Assembly: GCA_002011125.2 (NCBI GenBank)
Contig: MTMF02000008.1
Location: 71,019 to 135,018, forward strand
DNA length: 64,000 bases
Direction: 5' to 3'
Source: Candidatus Hydrothermarchaeum profundi
GTDB lineage: Archaea > Hydrothermarchaeota > Hydrothermarchaeia > Hydrothermarchaeales > Hydrothermarchaeaceae
Below are positions 8,555-16,901 of the stretch, piece after piece. The number at the start of each line of letters is the position of its first letter. Position 1 is the first letter of the stretch. Both the position numbers and the translations under genes were made by a program. Under the pieces are notes generated by a model that had not been told where the DNA came from, searched no databases, and was given only the letters and a program-made list of their open reading frames with translations.

Positions 8555-9622
8555 CTACAAGTTTTTTTCTTTTACTATCCTAATAGGGTTATATGTGCAA
8601 TACGGCTCTTCTGCGAGATAATCTCCATGAACAGCATAGGCTCTTGCTCGGCAACCCCCACAGACCATTAAATATTCGCACTCCCCGCATTTTCCTTTAT
8701 ATATTTTAAAATTTCTAAGGTTTCTAAGTAATTGAGAATTCTCCCATATCTCTTTAAAAGATTGTTCTTTTATGTTTCCTGCATTTTCCGGGAAGTAAGA
8801 GCAAGGGTGAACATTACCTTTGTGATCAATGAAGGCTATTAATTGTCCTGCAACACAACCTTTATTGCCTCCCGTAGAGAAGCTTAGATTCCTACGTTTA
8901 AACTCTCTGCCCTCTTTTTTTGCTAGTTGCCTAAAGACCCTATAGTACTGTGGAGCACAAGTTGGCCTGACTAATATTTCATCCTCCTCTTTTTCCATAG
9001 TATAGTGCCACTTCAAAATTTCTTCATAATCTTCTCTGGAAATTAGTTCCTCCATAATCTCTTTTCCTCTGCCAGTGGGAACTATCATAAACATGTACCA
9101 AGCGGTTGCGCCAAGTTTCTTTGCAAGCTTATAAACATTGGGTATATCTGCTTGGTTTCTCTTAGTAAATGAGGAATTTATTATAAAGGGTATACTATGT
9201 TTCTTGAGTAATCTTGCAGCATTGATCGTACCTTTGAATGCTCCTTTTTGCCTCCTAAAATTATCATGAATTTCTTCCTTAGAACCGTCGAGGCTGAGTG
9301 CAACGATTTTAATACCTGAGGCCTTCATTTTTTCGCATATTTCATCGGTCACTAAGGTGCCATTAGTTGCAAGGCACATCCTTAGACCTTTACTCGTACC
9401 ATAGCTAGCTATGTCGAATACATCTTCCCTTAAAAGAGGCTCACCGCCTGATAGCACTATGACCGGGTCATAGTATTTAGAGATATCATCGAGAAGTCTT
9501 TTTGCTTCTGTGGTAGAAGGTCCATTTTCTTCGCTCAAACTAGCTGATGCTCTACAATGAATGCAATTAAGATTACATCGGCCAGTTAGCTCCCACGCTA
9601 TCCATTTGGGTTCAAAATCCAT
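8555..9622 (-). CDS. ahbD: Radical SAM/SPASM protein, AhbD-like heme synthase
   Basis: 355 residues. The radical SAM cluster motif is CNLNCIHC (Cys16, 20, 23) in the context [13 protein letters not shown], close to AhbD of archaea and sulfate reducers. SGGEPLL and ATNGTLV follow. The C-terminal SPASM region has several Cys ([34 protein letters not shown]) for auxiliary clusters. AhbD decarboxylates two propionates of iron-coproporphyrin III to give heme b. Being first in an operon with hemE, hemH and hemY supports a terminal heme role. Other SPASM maturases look similar, so the family call is good and the exact reaction is inferred. Confidence 0.75.
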   Translation of the reverse strand: MDFEPKWIAWELTGRCNLNCIHCRASASLSEENGPSTTEAKRLLDDISKYYDPVIVLSGGEPLLREDVFDIASYGTSKGLRMCLATNGTLVTDEICEKMKASGIKIVALSLDGSKEEIHDNFRRQKGAFKGTINAARLLKKHSIPFIINSSFTKRNQADIPNVYKLAKKLGATAWYMFMIVPTGRGKEIMEELISREDYEEILKWHYTMEKEEDEILVRPTCAPQYYRVFRQLAKKEGREFKRRNLSFSTGGNKGCVAGQLIAFIDHKGNVHPCSYFPENAGNIKEQSFKEIWENSQLLRNLRNFKIYKGKCGECEYLMVCGGCRARAYAVHGDYLAEEPYCTYNPIRIVKEKNL

Positions 9623-9632
9623 TAAAATTACC

Positions 9633-9651
9633 TTTCCTTAGAGTAAGGAAA
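9633..9651. promoter_or_regulatory. Inverted repeat, candidate operator of heme operon / tyrA divergent promoter
   Basis: A perfect 8-bp inverted repeat, TTTCCTTA-GAG-TAAGGAAA, lies 11 bases upstream of the ahbD ATG in the 76-bp gap between divergent ahbD and tyrA. A TATA-like stretch (about 9667-9677) sits where transcription of the minus strand would start in or near this repeat, so a bound dimeric repressor could block it. No regulator is identified. Confidence 0.45.
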
Positions 9652-9698
9652 TTAACATTACAAAAATGTTTATATTATGCAATAAATAAGACTCCAGC

Positions 9699-11006
9699 AT
9701 GAAAATTTCTATAATTGGAGGATCGGGGGATTTTGGAAGAATCTTTGCCAAGATTTTCAGAGAAGAAGGATATGAAGTAATTATTACTGGGAGAAATGTG
9801 GAAAAAGGAGCAAAAGTCGCCAGAGAGATAGGCGTGAAATTTACAAATAATAATAAAAAAGCAGCTGAAGCAGCTGATATCGTTATCGTATCAGTTTATA
9901 TAGATAATACAGTTGAAGTTATAAAAGAAGTTGCTCCCTATGTAAGACCTGGTTGTCTTTTAATGGACTTTACCTCAGTAAAGGAAGAACCCTGTAGTGC
10001 AATGGTTAAGTTTGCGGGTGAAGATGTTGAGATTATTGGCGTTCACCCAATGTTTGGGCCTAGAATAACCTCTTTGGAGGGTCAAACTTTTATTTTAACT
10101 CCGATTAGAAGCGAAAGATGGTTGCCCTTTCTCCAAGAGTTCTTAAAAAAGCATAAGGCTAAATTTTACGTTACTACTCCTGAGGAACATGATCGCATAA
10201 TGAGTGTTGTACAGGGCTTGACTCATTTTGCATATATATCTGTTGCATCTACACTAAAAGAGCTTGACATAGATGTGAAGTATACTAAAAAGTTTGCATC
10301 GCCAATCTACGGTTTAATGTTGGATCTGATTGCTAGAATCGTAGGGCAGAGTCCCCAGCTATATGCGGCAATACAGATTCATAATCCTAGAGTGATAGAG
10401 GTTCATGAGAAATTCATAGAAGAAGCCAAAAAACTGAAGGATATAGTTGCAAGGAAAGATAAAGAATCATTTATTAAAGTGATGGTTGAGAGTTCAAAAC
10501 ATCTGGGGGACATAGATTCCGCTATGGGAAGAAGTGATAAAGCGATTCTTGCTTTGACTGGAGAGCTGAAAAAACTGAGTAGAGCGGTTGGCGAAGAAGT
10601 TGCATTAAAACACATATATTCAGGTGTAGTTCACGTTGGAAAAGTAAAACAGGTAGACCCAGATAGAGTTACTCTTATTACATTTTCTGGAAAGGAAGTT
10701 AACTTGAAGTTATCCAATGTCGAACTTTTAAGCAGGGAAGAGTTGGAGAAATGGAAGCTAGAAAACCTACCTAGGGTTATCAGAGATTTCTCAATAATGT
10801 TTGACGAAAAAGTAAATGAGGAAATTATACTGAAGGTTGTAAAGTCTTTTGATAAAAGGATAGTGGATTGTTCATTGCTGGATATCTATAGAGGAAAACA
10901 GATTCCGAAGGGAAAAAAAAGTATTACTATAAGAGTAGAAGGATATGAGCTAGATTTCAAAAAAATAGAAGAGTTGTTTAGAGGAATTGGAGGAATATTA
11001 AGATAG
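9699..11006 (+). CDS. tyrA: Prephenate dehydrogenase with extra C-terminal FDX-ACB-like domain
   Basis: 435 residues. The N-terminal Rossmann motif is IIGGSGDFGRIFAKIF, followed by DFTSVKEEPC and GVHPMFGPR, where the His and Arg are those of archaeal/bacterial prephenate dehydrogenases (oxidative decarboxylation to 4-hydroxyphenylpyruvate, tyrosine synthesis). QGLTHF is the second substrate motif. Residues about 275-350 hold a helical and beta linker. The last 75 residues (VDCSLLDIYRGKQIPKGKKSITIRV split around residue 400) resemble the ferredoxin-fold anticodon-binding domain of PheRS beta, an unusual tail that might sense an amino acid or tRNA. The dehydrogenase call is firm; the tail call is inference. 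Confidence 0.85.
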   Translation: MKISIIGGSGDFGRIFAKIFREEGYEVIITGRNVEKGAKVAREIGVKFTNNNKKAAEAADIVIVSVYIDNTVEVIKEVAPYVRPGCLLMDFTSVKEEPCSAMVKFAGEDVEIIGVHPMFGPRITSLEGQTFILTPIRSERWLPFLQEFLKKHKAKFYVTTPEEHDRIMSVVQGLTHFAYISVASTLKELDIDVKYTKKFASPIYGLMLDLIARIVGQSPQLYAAIQIHNPRVIEVHEKFIEEAKKLKDIVARKDKESFIKVMVESSKHLGDIDSAMGRSDKAILALTGELKKLSRAVGEEVALKHIYSGVVHVGKVKQVDPDRVTLITFSGKEVNLKLSNVELLSREELEKWKLENLPRVIRDFSIMFDEKVNEEIILKVVKSFDKRIVDCSLLDIYRGKQIPKGKKSITIRVEGYELDFKKIEELFRGIGGILR

Positions 11007-11007
11007 T

Positions 11008-11142
11008 TCATCTAAAAAATAAGTATATAAGGCCTAACCAGCTGAGAATAAATACAATACTCCAAAGTTGCAGTAGTAGTATTTCGTATTTGGACTTTAA
11101 AGTCAGTCTCTCTTTAACTCTCATTCTACGTTTTTCATACAT
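11008..11142 (-). CDS. 44-residue single-helix membrane protein
   Basis: An ATG-started frame of 44 codons converging on tyrA. A basic N-terminus (KRRMRVKERLTLKSKYE) precedes one hydrophobic helix at residues about 20-42. No ribosome site is obvious; a TATA-like region (ATTTAAG / ATATATTA) lies upstream in the AT-rich gap. The function is unknown. Confidence 0.45.
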   Translation of the reverse strand: MYEKRRMRVKERLTLKSKYEILLLQLWSIVFILSWLGLIYLFFR

Positions 11143-11285
11143 ACCCTAATATATGGTAAAAGAAATATTTAAGCTTTATTTTGAAAAAAAAATTCCAAAA
11201 AATCATATATTTAAAAATTTATTTAAAATAAGGCTTTTAATTGTTTAAAAAAGTAAACAAAATCACAGAATGTGTAAAGAATATT

Positions 11286-11741
11286 TCACAATAATTCGGT
11301 TAATAGAACTTTGAACCATCCGAGCTTAGGTACTACGAGGACTACTCTCCCTTTTATGAGGTCTTCGCTTATTGGAGGGGCTATTCCTGACTGCTGATCT
11401 GAAAATCGATTAGTTATCCTATTGTCCCCTTTTGTTATAAAGTAGCGTCTACCGTCTACTTCTTCTATACCTATAACTCTATGTACTACGGGGATACCTC
11501 TCCACGGGTTTTCAAAAACTATAATGTCCCCAACTTTTATTTCATCTGGATCTACTCCTTTAACTATTACTAAATCACCTTTATGAAAAGTGGGCTCCAT
11601 ACTGTTGGATACAACCGCCATAATAGGTTTCTCAGTACCGAGCGCATGACCTAAACCAATATTAATAATGTTAGCGAGAATCAAGCCCAGCACTACATAA
11701 ATTACGGTTTCCTTTATTTCTTTCTTCAAGTCCATATTCAA
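11286..11741 (-). CDS. Signal peptidase I, archaeal Sec11-like
   Basis: 151 residues. A membrane helix at about 13-32 anchors the protein. The catalytic Ser is in VVSNSMEPTF (box B), then GDLVIVKGV, and the His that replaces the bacterial Lys is in IPVVHRVIGI, followed by FITKGDNR. It removes signal peptides from Sec substrates at the outer membrane face. The Ser-His arrangement is that of archaeal and ER signal peptidases. A second hydrophobic segment lies at the C-terminus. Confidence 0.88.
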   Translation of the reverse strand: MNMDLKKEIKETVIYVVLGLILANIINIGLGHALGTEKPIMAVVSNSMEPTFHKGDLVIVKGVDPDEIKVGDIIVFENPWRGIPVVHRVIGIEEVDGRRYFITKGDNRITNRFSDQQSGIAPPISEDLIKGRVVLVVPKLGWFKVLLTELL

Positions 11742-11888
11742 AAAGTTCAGGGGTATCCACTAAAAATATATGTGAAACATCTATTAAGATACCCAAGAAG
11801 AATTTGATTTTATTTAATGAATTTCTTAAAGGGTTAAATTCTCATCAACGTTAAGTTCAATTTAAATAACAAAAATCTAGGCGGTAGA

Positions 11889-12485
11889 ATGGAAGAAATT
11901 GAAAAAGAGTGGGACAGGATATATAGGCTTTACTCGCCCTCTCAGCTTCCTTGGGAAACAGGCACTCCCTCTGAGGACCTAGTAGAACTAATTGACAAAG
12001 GCGAGATCGAAAAGGGCAATATTTTAGATATTTGTTCTGGCCTTGGTACACACTTGCGTTACTTAGCAAGAAAAGGCTTTGAAGTATATGGGATTGATAT
12101 ATCACCCACAGCTGTAGAGTATGCTATGAAGAGATGTAAAGAGGAAGGCTTAACTTGTCATATAACCTCTGGAAATGCAGCTGACCTCAAATATCCTGAA
12201 AAATTTTTCACTTTTGTATTTGATAGAGGATGTTTTCATCACATGCAGATTCAGGATAGGGAGAATTATATTAAGGGGATCTATAGGGTTTTAAGGGATA
12301 ACGGTAAATATTACATGGCGTGTTTTAGTGATAGAAATGGGAGAGGATGGAATCATTTTACTGAAGAGCAGATAAGGAGGTATTTTGAACCTTACTTTAA
12401 AATTAAAAGCATTAGGGAAATAGTCCACAGGGAGCCAAATAGCGCAAAAGTCTACCTTTTTGCGGTATTTATGGAGAAGCGATGA
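11889..12485 (+). CDS. Class I SAM-dependent methyltransferase
   Basis: 198 residues with motif I ILDICSGLGTHLRYLARKG, the acidic residue of motif II in VYGIDISPTAVEYA, and FDRGCFHHM as the post-II region. The N-terminus (WDRIYRLYSPSQLPWETG) resembles small-molecule methyltransferases such as the TPMT/TehB group, which often detoxify metalloids or thiols. The substrate cannot be read from the sequence. The gene stands alone between the signal peptidase gene and a small Cys-rich protein gene. Confidence 0.8.
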   Translation: MEEIEKEWDRIYRLYSPSQLPWETGTPSEDLVELIDKGEIEKGNILDICSGLGTHLRYLARKGFEVYGIDISPTAVEYAMKRCKEEGLTCHITSGNAADLKYPEKFFTFVFDRGCFHHMQIQDRENYIKGIYRVLRDNGKYYMACFSDRNGRGWNHFTEEQIRRYFEPYFKIKSIREIVHREPNSAKVYLFAVFMEKR

Positions 12486-12588
12486 TTGTAAAAAGAGATT
12501 TGTAAGAATTTATAACTATTGTAAAAGTTTTAAAATTTGATATGGAAAACTAGTAGTATAAAAATAATTGATGTTGATTTAAGATTTT

Positions 12589-12849
12589 TCAAGGGTGGAG
12601 GGGCTTTTCAAGCTGTTGTCCTAAGTCACAGCTGTCGCATTCTTCAAGGTAAGGTCCACCTGCTGCGAAGCAACAGTCTATACATATATTAAACCCCATT
12701 ACAGAACAGTTTGCAACGCTTTTAATAACAACTCCTAGCGCCTCTAACTGCTCTGCGGATACCCCGCAGATCTCGCAGTATTCATCGGACTCCATATCAC
12801 TCAACAATTTGATTAACGTCTTAAATAAATCAAGTGAATTTGTATTCAA
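12589..12849 (-). CDS. Small cysteine-rich protein, probable metal binding
   Basis: 86 residues from the first ATG; an ATG at codon 18 (MESDEYC) is equally possible. Cys residues occur in pairs or clusters (YCEICG, NCSVM, NICIDCC, ECDSCD), giving two or more potential Zn or Fe-S sites. No family is recognised. It lies between a methyltransferase and the menaquinone genes without tight linkage. Confidence 0.6.
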   Translation of the reverse strand: MNTNSLDLFKTLIKLLSDMESDEYCEICGVSAEQLEALGVVIKSVANCSVMGFNICIDCCFAAGGPYLEECDSCDLGQQLEKPLHP

Positions 12850-12954
12850 AAATGTTCATTAATTTTGAAGAAACAATCATTTACGGATAACTTTTATTCA
12901 TATTTTCTTGATCGTGAGTGAGATTTTTAAAAAGGGTTAGGATATAATAATCAG

Positions 12955-14043
12955 CTAATATTCTTTAATAATCTTGTAGAGAGTCGTTCTTTGAGCGGCA
13001 GGCCTGCCTATATCTTTAATCAATCGGACTATTTTTTCTGGTGGTAAATAGTTACTTTTAACGCCTGCAGCTCTTACCACGTTTTCCTCTATCATTGTCC
13101 CTCCAAAGTCGTTCGCACCATAAAACAAAGCTATCTGTGCTACTTTTGTACCTTGAGTAACCCAGGATGCCTGTATATTTCTAATATTATTAAGAATTAA
13201 TCTAGATATAGCCACAATTTTCAAATAGTCTACTCCGGTAGAACTCATGTAGGTCTCTCTTGCTAGCTTTGTATTTTGAGGTTGGAAACTCCAGGGTATA
13301 AACGCAGTAAATCCTCCTGTTTTGTCCTGGATTTCTCTAATTCTAATAAGATGTTTTATCCTACTTTTATAAGATTCACCAAGACCGTACACCATAGTAG
13401 CGGTCGTAGGCAAACCTAACGAATGAGCGGTAACCATCACTTTTTTCCACTCTTCCCAGCTAATCTTGTTAGGGCTTACCTTCTTCCTAATTTCATCATC
13501 AAGTATCTCTGCTCCCCCGCCAGGTAAACTCTGTAAGCCTGCCTCTATAAGCCTCTCCAAGGTTTCTCTAAGACTGATACCAGAAGTTTTGGATATAAAG
13601 TGTATCTCGCTGGGCGAGAAAAAGTGTCTTTGCACGTGGGGAAATCTCTCTTGAGTTGCCTTCAGAATATCTTCGTAATATTCTATCGGCAGATCAGGGT
13701 TTAATCCTCCCTGTAATAATATTTGAGTAGCACCTAAGTCGACAGCTTTTTTTATTTTTTCCATGATCTCTTCGAGAGTTAGAGTATATGCTTCTCTTGA
13801 TTTTTTAGATCTGTAAAAAGCGCAGAACTTACATCCGCTTACACATACATTAGTATAATTTATGTTGCTGTCTATAACAAAGGTAACGAGGTCTCCGCAA
13901 ACCATTTTCCTCAAGGTATCAGCGACGGTACCTAAACTTACTAGATCATTATTTTTGAATAAAGCTAAACCCTCTTCTATGTCTAGGGGTTCTCTTGCCA
14001 ATGCTTTTTCATATATCGCCGTTAGCTCAGTTTCAATTAGCAT
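12955..14043 (-). CDS. mqnC: Cyclic dehypoxanthine futalosine synthase (radical SAM)
   Basis: 362 residues. The radical SAM motif is CVSGCKFC (Cys67, 71, 74) after INYTNV, as in MqnC/CofH relatives. Other family features are LLQGGLNPDLP, SLPGGGAEIL, and the C-terminal FYGANDFGGTMIEENVVRAAG. It cyclises dehypoxanthine futalosine in the futalosine menaquinone pathway. The start overlaps the mqnA stop by 7 bases, so mqnE-mqnA-mqnC form one transcription unit. Similarity to mqnE next door shows ancient paralogy; neighbour context supports assigning this one as MqnC. Confidence 0.9.
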   Translation of the reverse strand: MLIETELTAIYEKALAREPLDIEEGLALFKNNDLVSLGTVADTLRKMVCGDLVTFVIDSNINYTNVCVSGCKFCAFYRSKKSREAYTLTLEEIMEKIKKAVDLGATQILLQGGLNPDLPIEYYEDILKATQERFPHVQRHFFSPSEIHFISKTSGISLRETLERLIEAGLQSLPGGGAEILDDEIRKKVSPNKISWEEWKKVMVTAHSLGLPTTATMVYGLGESYKSRIKHLIRIREIQDKTGGFTAFIPWSFQPQNTKLARETYMSSTGVDYLKIVAISRLILNNIRNIQASWVTQGTKVAQIALFYGANDFGGTMIEENVVRAAGVKSNYLPPEKIVRLIKDIGRPAAQRTTLYKIIKEY

Positions 14044-14870
14044 TTCGCAACACCGAAAAAATCTAGCTCCGGTTTTTCAGTCAATATACCGTATTTAAAA
14101 GCTTTTTCAAAATAGACTTCAAGTCCCCTGATACTGCGTGCATCCAGATCGTAATCTATTAGTTCAAGATGTTTTTTCATAAAACTCTGACTTACTCCAA
14201 GCTCCTCTGCCAGCCGTGCTGATATGTAGTCCATCTCTTTAAAAGCTTTATCTCTAGATTTCACAAGATAATTATAGAATCTCTCTATCTCATGAGGCTT
14301 CTGGATAGCGGATTGTTTATTTATTACCCACAGAGCATACACCATCTTCTCTCCAGTTAGTTTCATCCATTCTTCCCCTAAATCACAGATATACCTTCTG
14401 CCAGCGTAGTTGGCTTTAAGAGCATGGTCTCCAATGAGGAGAGCAGCATCAGCTTTTTGAAGCATTGAGTCAAGATCTGGTTCCGGGTGATTAAAAAACT
14501 CCACATTTATATCATGTAATTGTAATATGATCCTCAGTAGTGCAGCAGAAGTAGCTGTTGTACCAGGTATAGCTATTGTTTTGCTCTCTATTTCTGAAAG
14601 TTCATCAAAATCATCTGAAAATAATATAATGCTCATGGTTTTACCTAACGCGCTTATGCTGAAATCTGGTAGAAGACAGAATTCTCTGAAATATTGCCCG
14701 TAGATTATTGAAGAGACAGGAGCAATATCTATGCTCCCCTCTCGAAGCATTACCCCTAGTTCCGGAGGGTGCCCCCTAACATAACTCAGATCATCTGCTG
14801 TGATCATCCCGTTGGTAAGTGGATAGTAGACGAAATCTGTGTTTTTGAAATAAGTTTGACCTATTATCAT
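14037..14870 (-). CDS. mqnA: Chorismate dehydratase
   Basis: 277 residues of the periplasmic-binding-protein-like MqnA/MqnD fold. The N-terminus carries YYPLTNGM and GHPPELGVMLREGSIDIAPVSS (split), and IAIPGTTATSAALLRIIL binds substrate. It dehydrates chorismate to 3-enolpyruvyl-benzoate, the first step of the futalosine route. It lies between mqnE (4-bp gap) and mqnC (7-bp overlap). Confidence 0.9.
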   Translation of the reverse strand: MIIGQTYFKNTDFVYYPLTNGMITADDLSYVRGHPPELGVMLREGSIDIAPVSSIIYGQYFREFCLLPDFSISALGKTMSIILFSDDFDELSEIESKTIAIPGTTATSAALLRIILQLHDINVEFFNHPEPDLDSMLQKADAALLIGDHALKANYAGRRYICDLGEEWMKLTGEKMVYALWVINKQSAIQKPHEIERFYNYLVKSRDKAFKEMDYISARLAEELGVSQSFMKKHLELIDYDLDARSIRGLEVYFEKAFKYGILTEKPELDFFGVAKC

Positions 14871-14874
14871 CTAT

Positions 14875-16020
14875 TTACTCCCTATATACTCTCAAAATCT
14901 CATGGACCGAGGTGCGTAAGGCGGGGATTCTGCCAGCATTCCTTATAAGGGCAAGCAATTTTTTTTCTGTCATCATTCCTCCAGCAATACCTCCAGCAGC
15001 TTTAGTTATACGTTCCTCTACAACAGTTCCTTCGAGGTCATTTGCTCCATAATGAAGGGATATCTGAGCTAGTTTCTCTCCAAGCATAACCCAATACGCT
15101 TTGATATTAGTTATGTAGTCATTAAGCATTATTCTTGAAATAGCGATAGTTCTAAGGATATCAAAACCGCTTGGACCCTCCTCTGATACAAGTCCATCCT
15201 TTAATAGTGGGGTATTCTTTGGGTGAAACGGAAGAGGAATGAAAGCTTGAAATCCATTGGTTTCTTTCTGGGCTTTTCTCAGCCACAGTAAATGGTCCAC
15301 ACGATCCTCTTTGGACTCTAAATGTCCAAATAACATTGTGGCGTTACTTTTTATTCCAAGTAAATGGGCTTCTTTCATTATTTTTATCCAACCCTCAGCA
15401 GAAACTTTGTTTGGGCATATCTTCTTGCGCAATTCCTCATTTAGTATCTCGGCGCCTCCTCCAGGCATACTCCCCAGGCCTGCATCTTTAAGCCGTTGCA
15501 GAACCTCCTTTGTGCTTAACCCCGAGATTTCTGAAAAATAGTTGATCTCCGCCGCTGTAAAAGCCTGTATATGAACTTCAGGAAACTTCTTTTTTATCAT
15601 TTTAACCATTTCCTCGTAGAATTCAAATGGCAAATCTGGGTGGTGACTCCCAACTATATGGAAGTCCTTTATACCTTTCTTCACAGAGCCTTCAACTTTC
15701 TTTAGGATCTCATCTATAGACATAGTATATGATCCAGCTTGGCCTTTTTCTCTGTAGTAGGCACAAAAAGAGCACTTAGAAATACAGACATTAGTATAGT
15801 TTATATGCCGATTCAAAGCGAAAGTTACAATATCCCCTACAGTTCTTTTGCGTAGTTCATCTGCTAGTGCTCCCAAAGCGAGTAAATTATTAGTGTTAAA
15901 AAGTGTAATACCATCGCTTCTATCAAGCTCCTCTCCTGCTAAGGATTTGTCAATAACATCCTTTAAATCGCTGTCATTAATATATTTGTATAATAACAAT
16001 TCAGTACCCCTTCTTACCAC
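14875..16020 (-). CDS. mqnE: Aminofutalosine synthase (radical SAM)
   Basis: 381 residues with CISKCSFC (Cys79, 83, 86) after INYTNV, then FHIVGSHHPDLPFEFY, SMPGGGAEIL, and near the C-terminus HYGANDLEGTVVEERI. It joins the chorismate dehydratase product to SAM to make 6-amino-6-deoxyfutalosine. The HHPDLP motif distinguishes it from the mqnC paralogue. The start is a GTG at 16020; a downstream TTG is possible. First gene of the mqnE-mqnA-mqnC unit. Confidence 0.9.
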   Translation of the reverse strand: MVRRGTELLLYKYINDSDLKDVIDKSLAGEELDRSDGITLFNTNNLLALGALADELRKRTVGDIVTFALNRHINYTNVCISKCSFCAYYREKGQAGSYTMSIDEILKKVEGSVKKGIKDFHIVGSHHPDLPFEFYEEMVKMIKKKFPEVHIQAFTAAEINYFSEISGLSTKEVLQRLKDAGLGSMPGGGAEILNEELRKKICPNKVSAEGWIKIMKEAHLLGIKSNATMLFGHLESKEDRVDHLLWLRKAQKETNGFQAFIPLPFHPKNTPLLKDGLVSEEGPSGFDILRTIAISRIMLNDYITNIKAYWVMLGEKLAQISLHYGANDLEGTVVEERITKAAGGIAGGMMTEKKLLALIRNAGRIPALRTSVHEILRVYRE

Positions 16021-16225
16021 TTCGCAGTAGTGGTATTTATTATTTATGGAGCCGGAACAGTTGTAAAATTATAGATATTTATCTTCTATATCACGGTCTT
16101 CGATTCTTTTTTCCAAAGTTGAAGCCTAAAAAGGTTTTATATTTTCTAAAAGAAACTAAATTCTTGGCAAAACAGTTATATTACTTTAGGAGGTAATCAT
16201 CTAGGTTTGTATAGTGCAGTATCGA

Positions 16226-16366
16226 TCACAAAGTGATTCTCTTTTCTGCATTTCCTTTAGAGTCTCTCGGAATCATTCCGAGTCGTAGTTCTTTCATCAG
16301 ATTATCCCAGCGTCTTTTAATTTCAGATTCCGCATAAGTTGGTGTAGGGATATTTTTTGCTGTCAT
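16226..16366 (-). CDS. 46-residue hypothetical protein
   Basis: An ATG frame of 46 codons in the 470-bp gap upstream of mqnE. The product is polar and basic (EIKRRWDNLMKELRLGMIP), predicted helical with no hydrophobic segment. The ribosome site is weak. It could be a small real protein or the remnant of a larger gene; nothing else in the gap is recognisable. Confidence 0.4.
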   Translation of the reverse strand: MTAKNIPTPTYAESEIKRRWDNLMKELRLGMIPRDSKGNAEKRITL

Positions 16367-16488
16367 AAAACCCTATTTCTAAAGGATAAGTGCAAGTATT
16401 TTTGGTTTACATAAATGGTTGAAAAGGTATACGCTTATGTCTTAAGATTTAGAAAGCTTTTTTATTTCTAGCCTTGTAATCGAGAAAG

Positions 16489-16848
16489 ATGGAGGATAAT
16501 TGTGAAAGATTTAAGCTAATATTTTTAGGTAACATTTTGCTATTTGGACTAGTACTTTTCAATGAAATTAGTATAATCACCGGGAAAATAGAGTTAATGC
16601 GCTTTTTTATGGTGCTGGTAGTTCTCTTATTAGCCTTTAAAAATAGAAGCTACAGGCTCATTAATTCTAAAATAAAATGTTCGCGTTCGTTTTTTGAAAT
16701 TTCTTTTAAAATCGCTATAGTGCTTTTAGGGGTAAGTCTGCTCATAGAGCCTTTTGGTTTTCCTGTTGTTAGCAAGTACTCTCTTTTTATCCTAGCAATT
16801 ATAGGAGCACAGTCTTACCTTATGGCAAAAAAGCTGGATAAGCATTGA
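16489..16848 (+). CDS. Small membrane protein, unknown
   Basis: 119 residues with four hydrophobic segments (about 10-25, 33-50, 70-87, 95-112) separated by short basic loops. No family is recognised. It lies between the mqnE promoter region and mqnD, 53 bases before mqnD, so co-transcription is possible but no menaquinone role is shown. Confidence 0.6.
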   Translation: MEDNCERFKLIFLGNILLFGLVLFNEISIITGKIELMRFFMVLVVLLLAFKNRSYRLINSKIKCSRSFFEISFKIAIVLLGVSLLIEPFGFPVVSKYSLFILAIIGAQSYLMAKKLDKH

Positions 16849-16901
16849 TTTCTAAAACTATCCCAAAGAATTATAATTAAGAATCGATATTCATCAAAAA
16901 T

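Noticed and set aside
16187-16200. Strong ribosome-site-like AGGAGGTAATC upstream of an apparent start
   Set aside because: It is followed by an in-frame stop at once (ATC ATC TAG) and no ATG, GTG or TTG opens a useful frame nearby.
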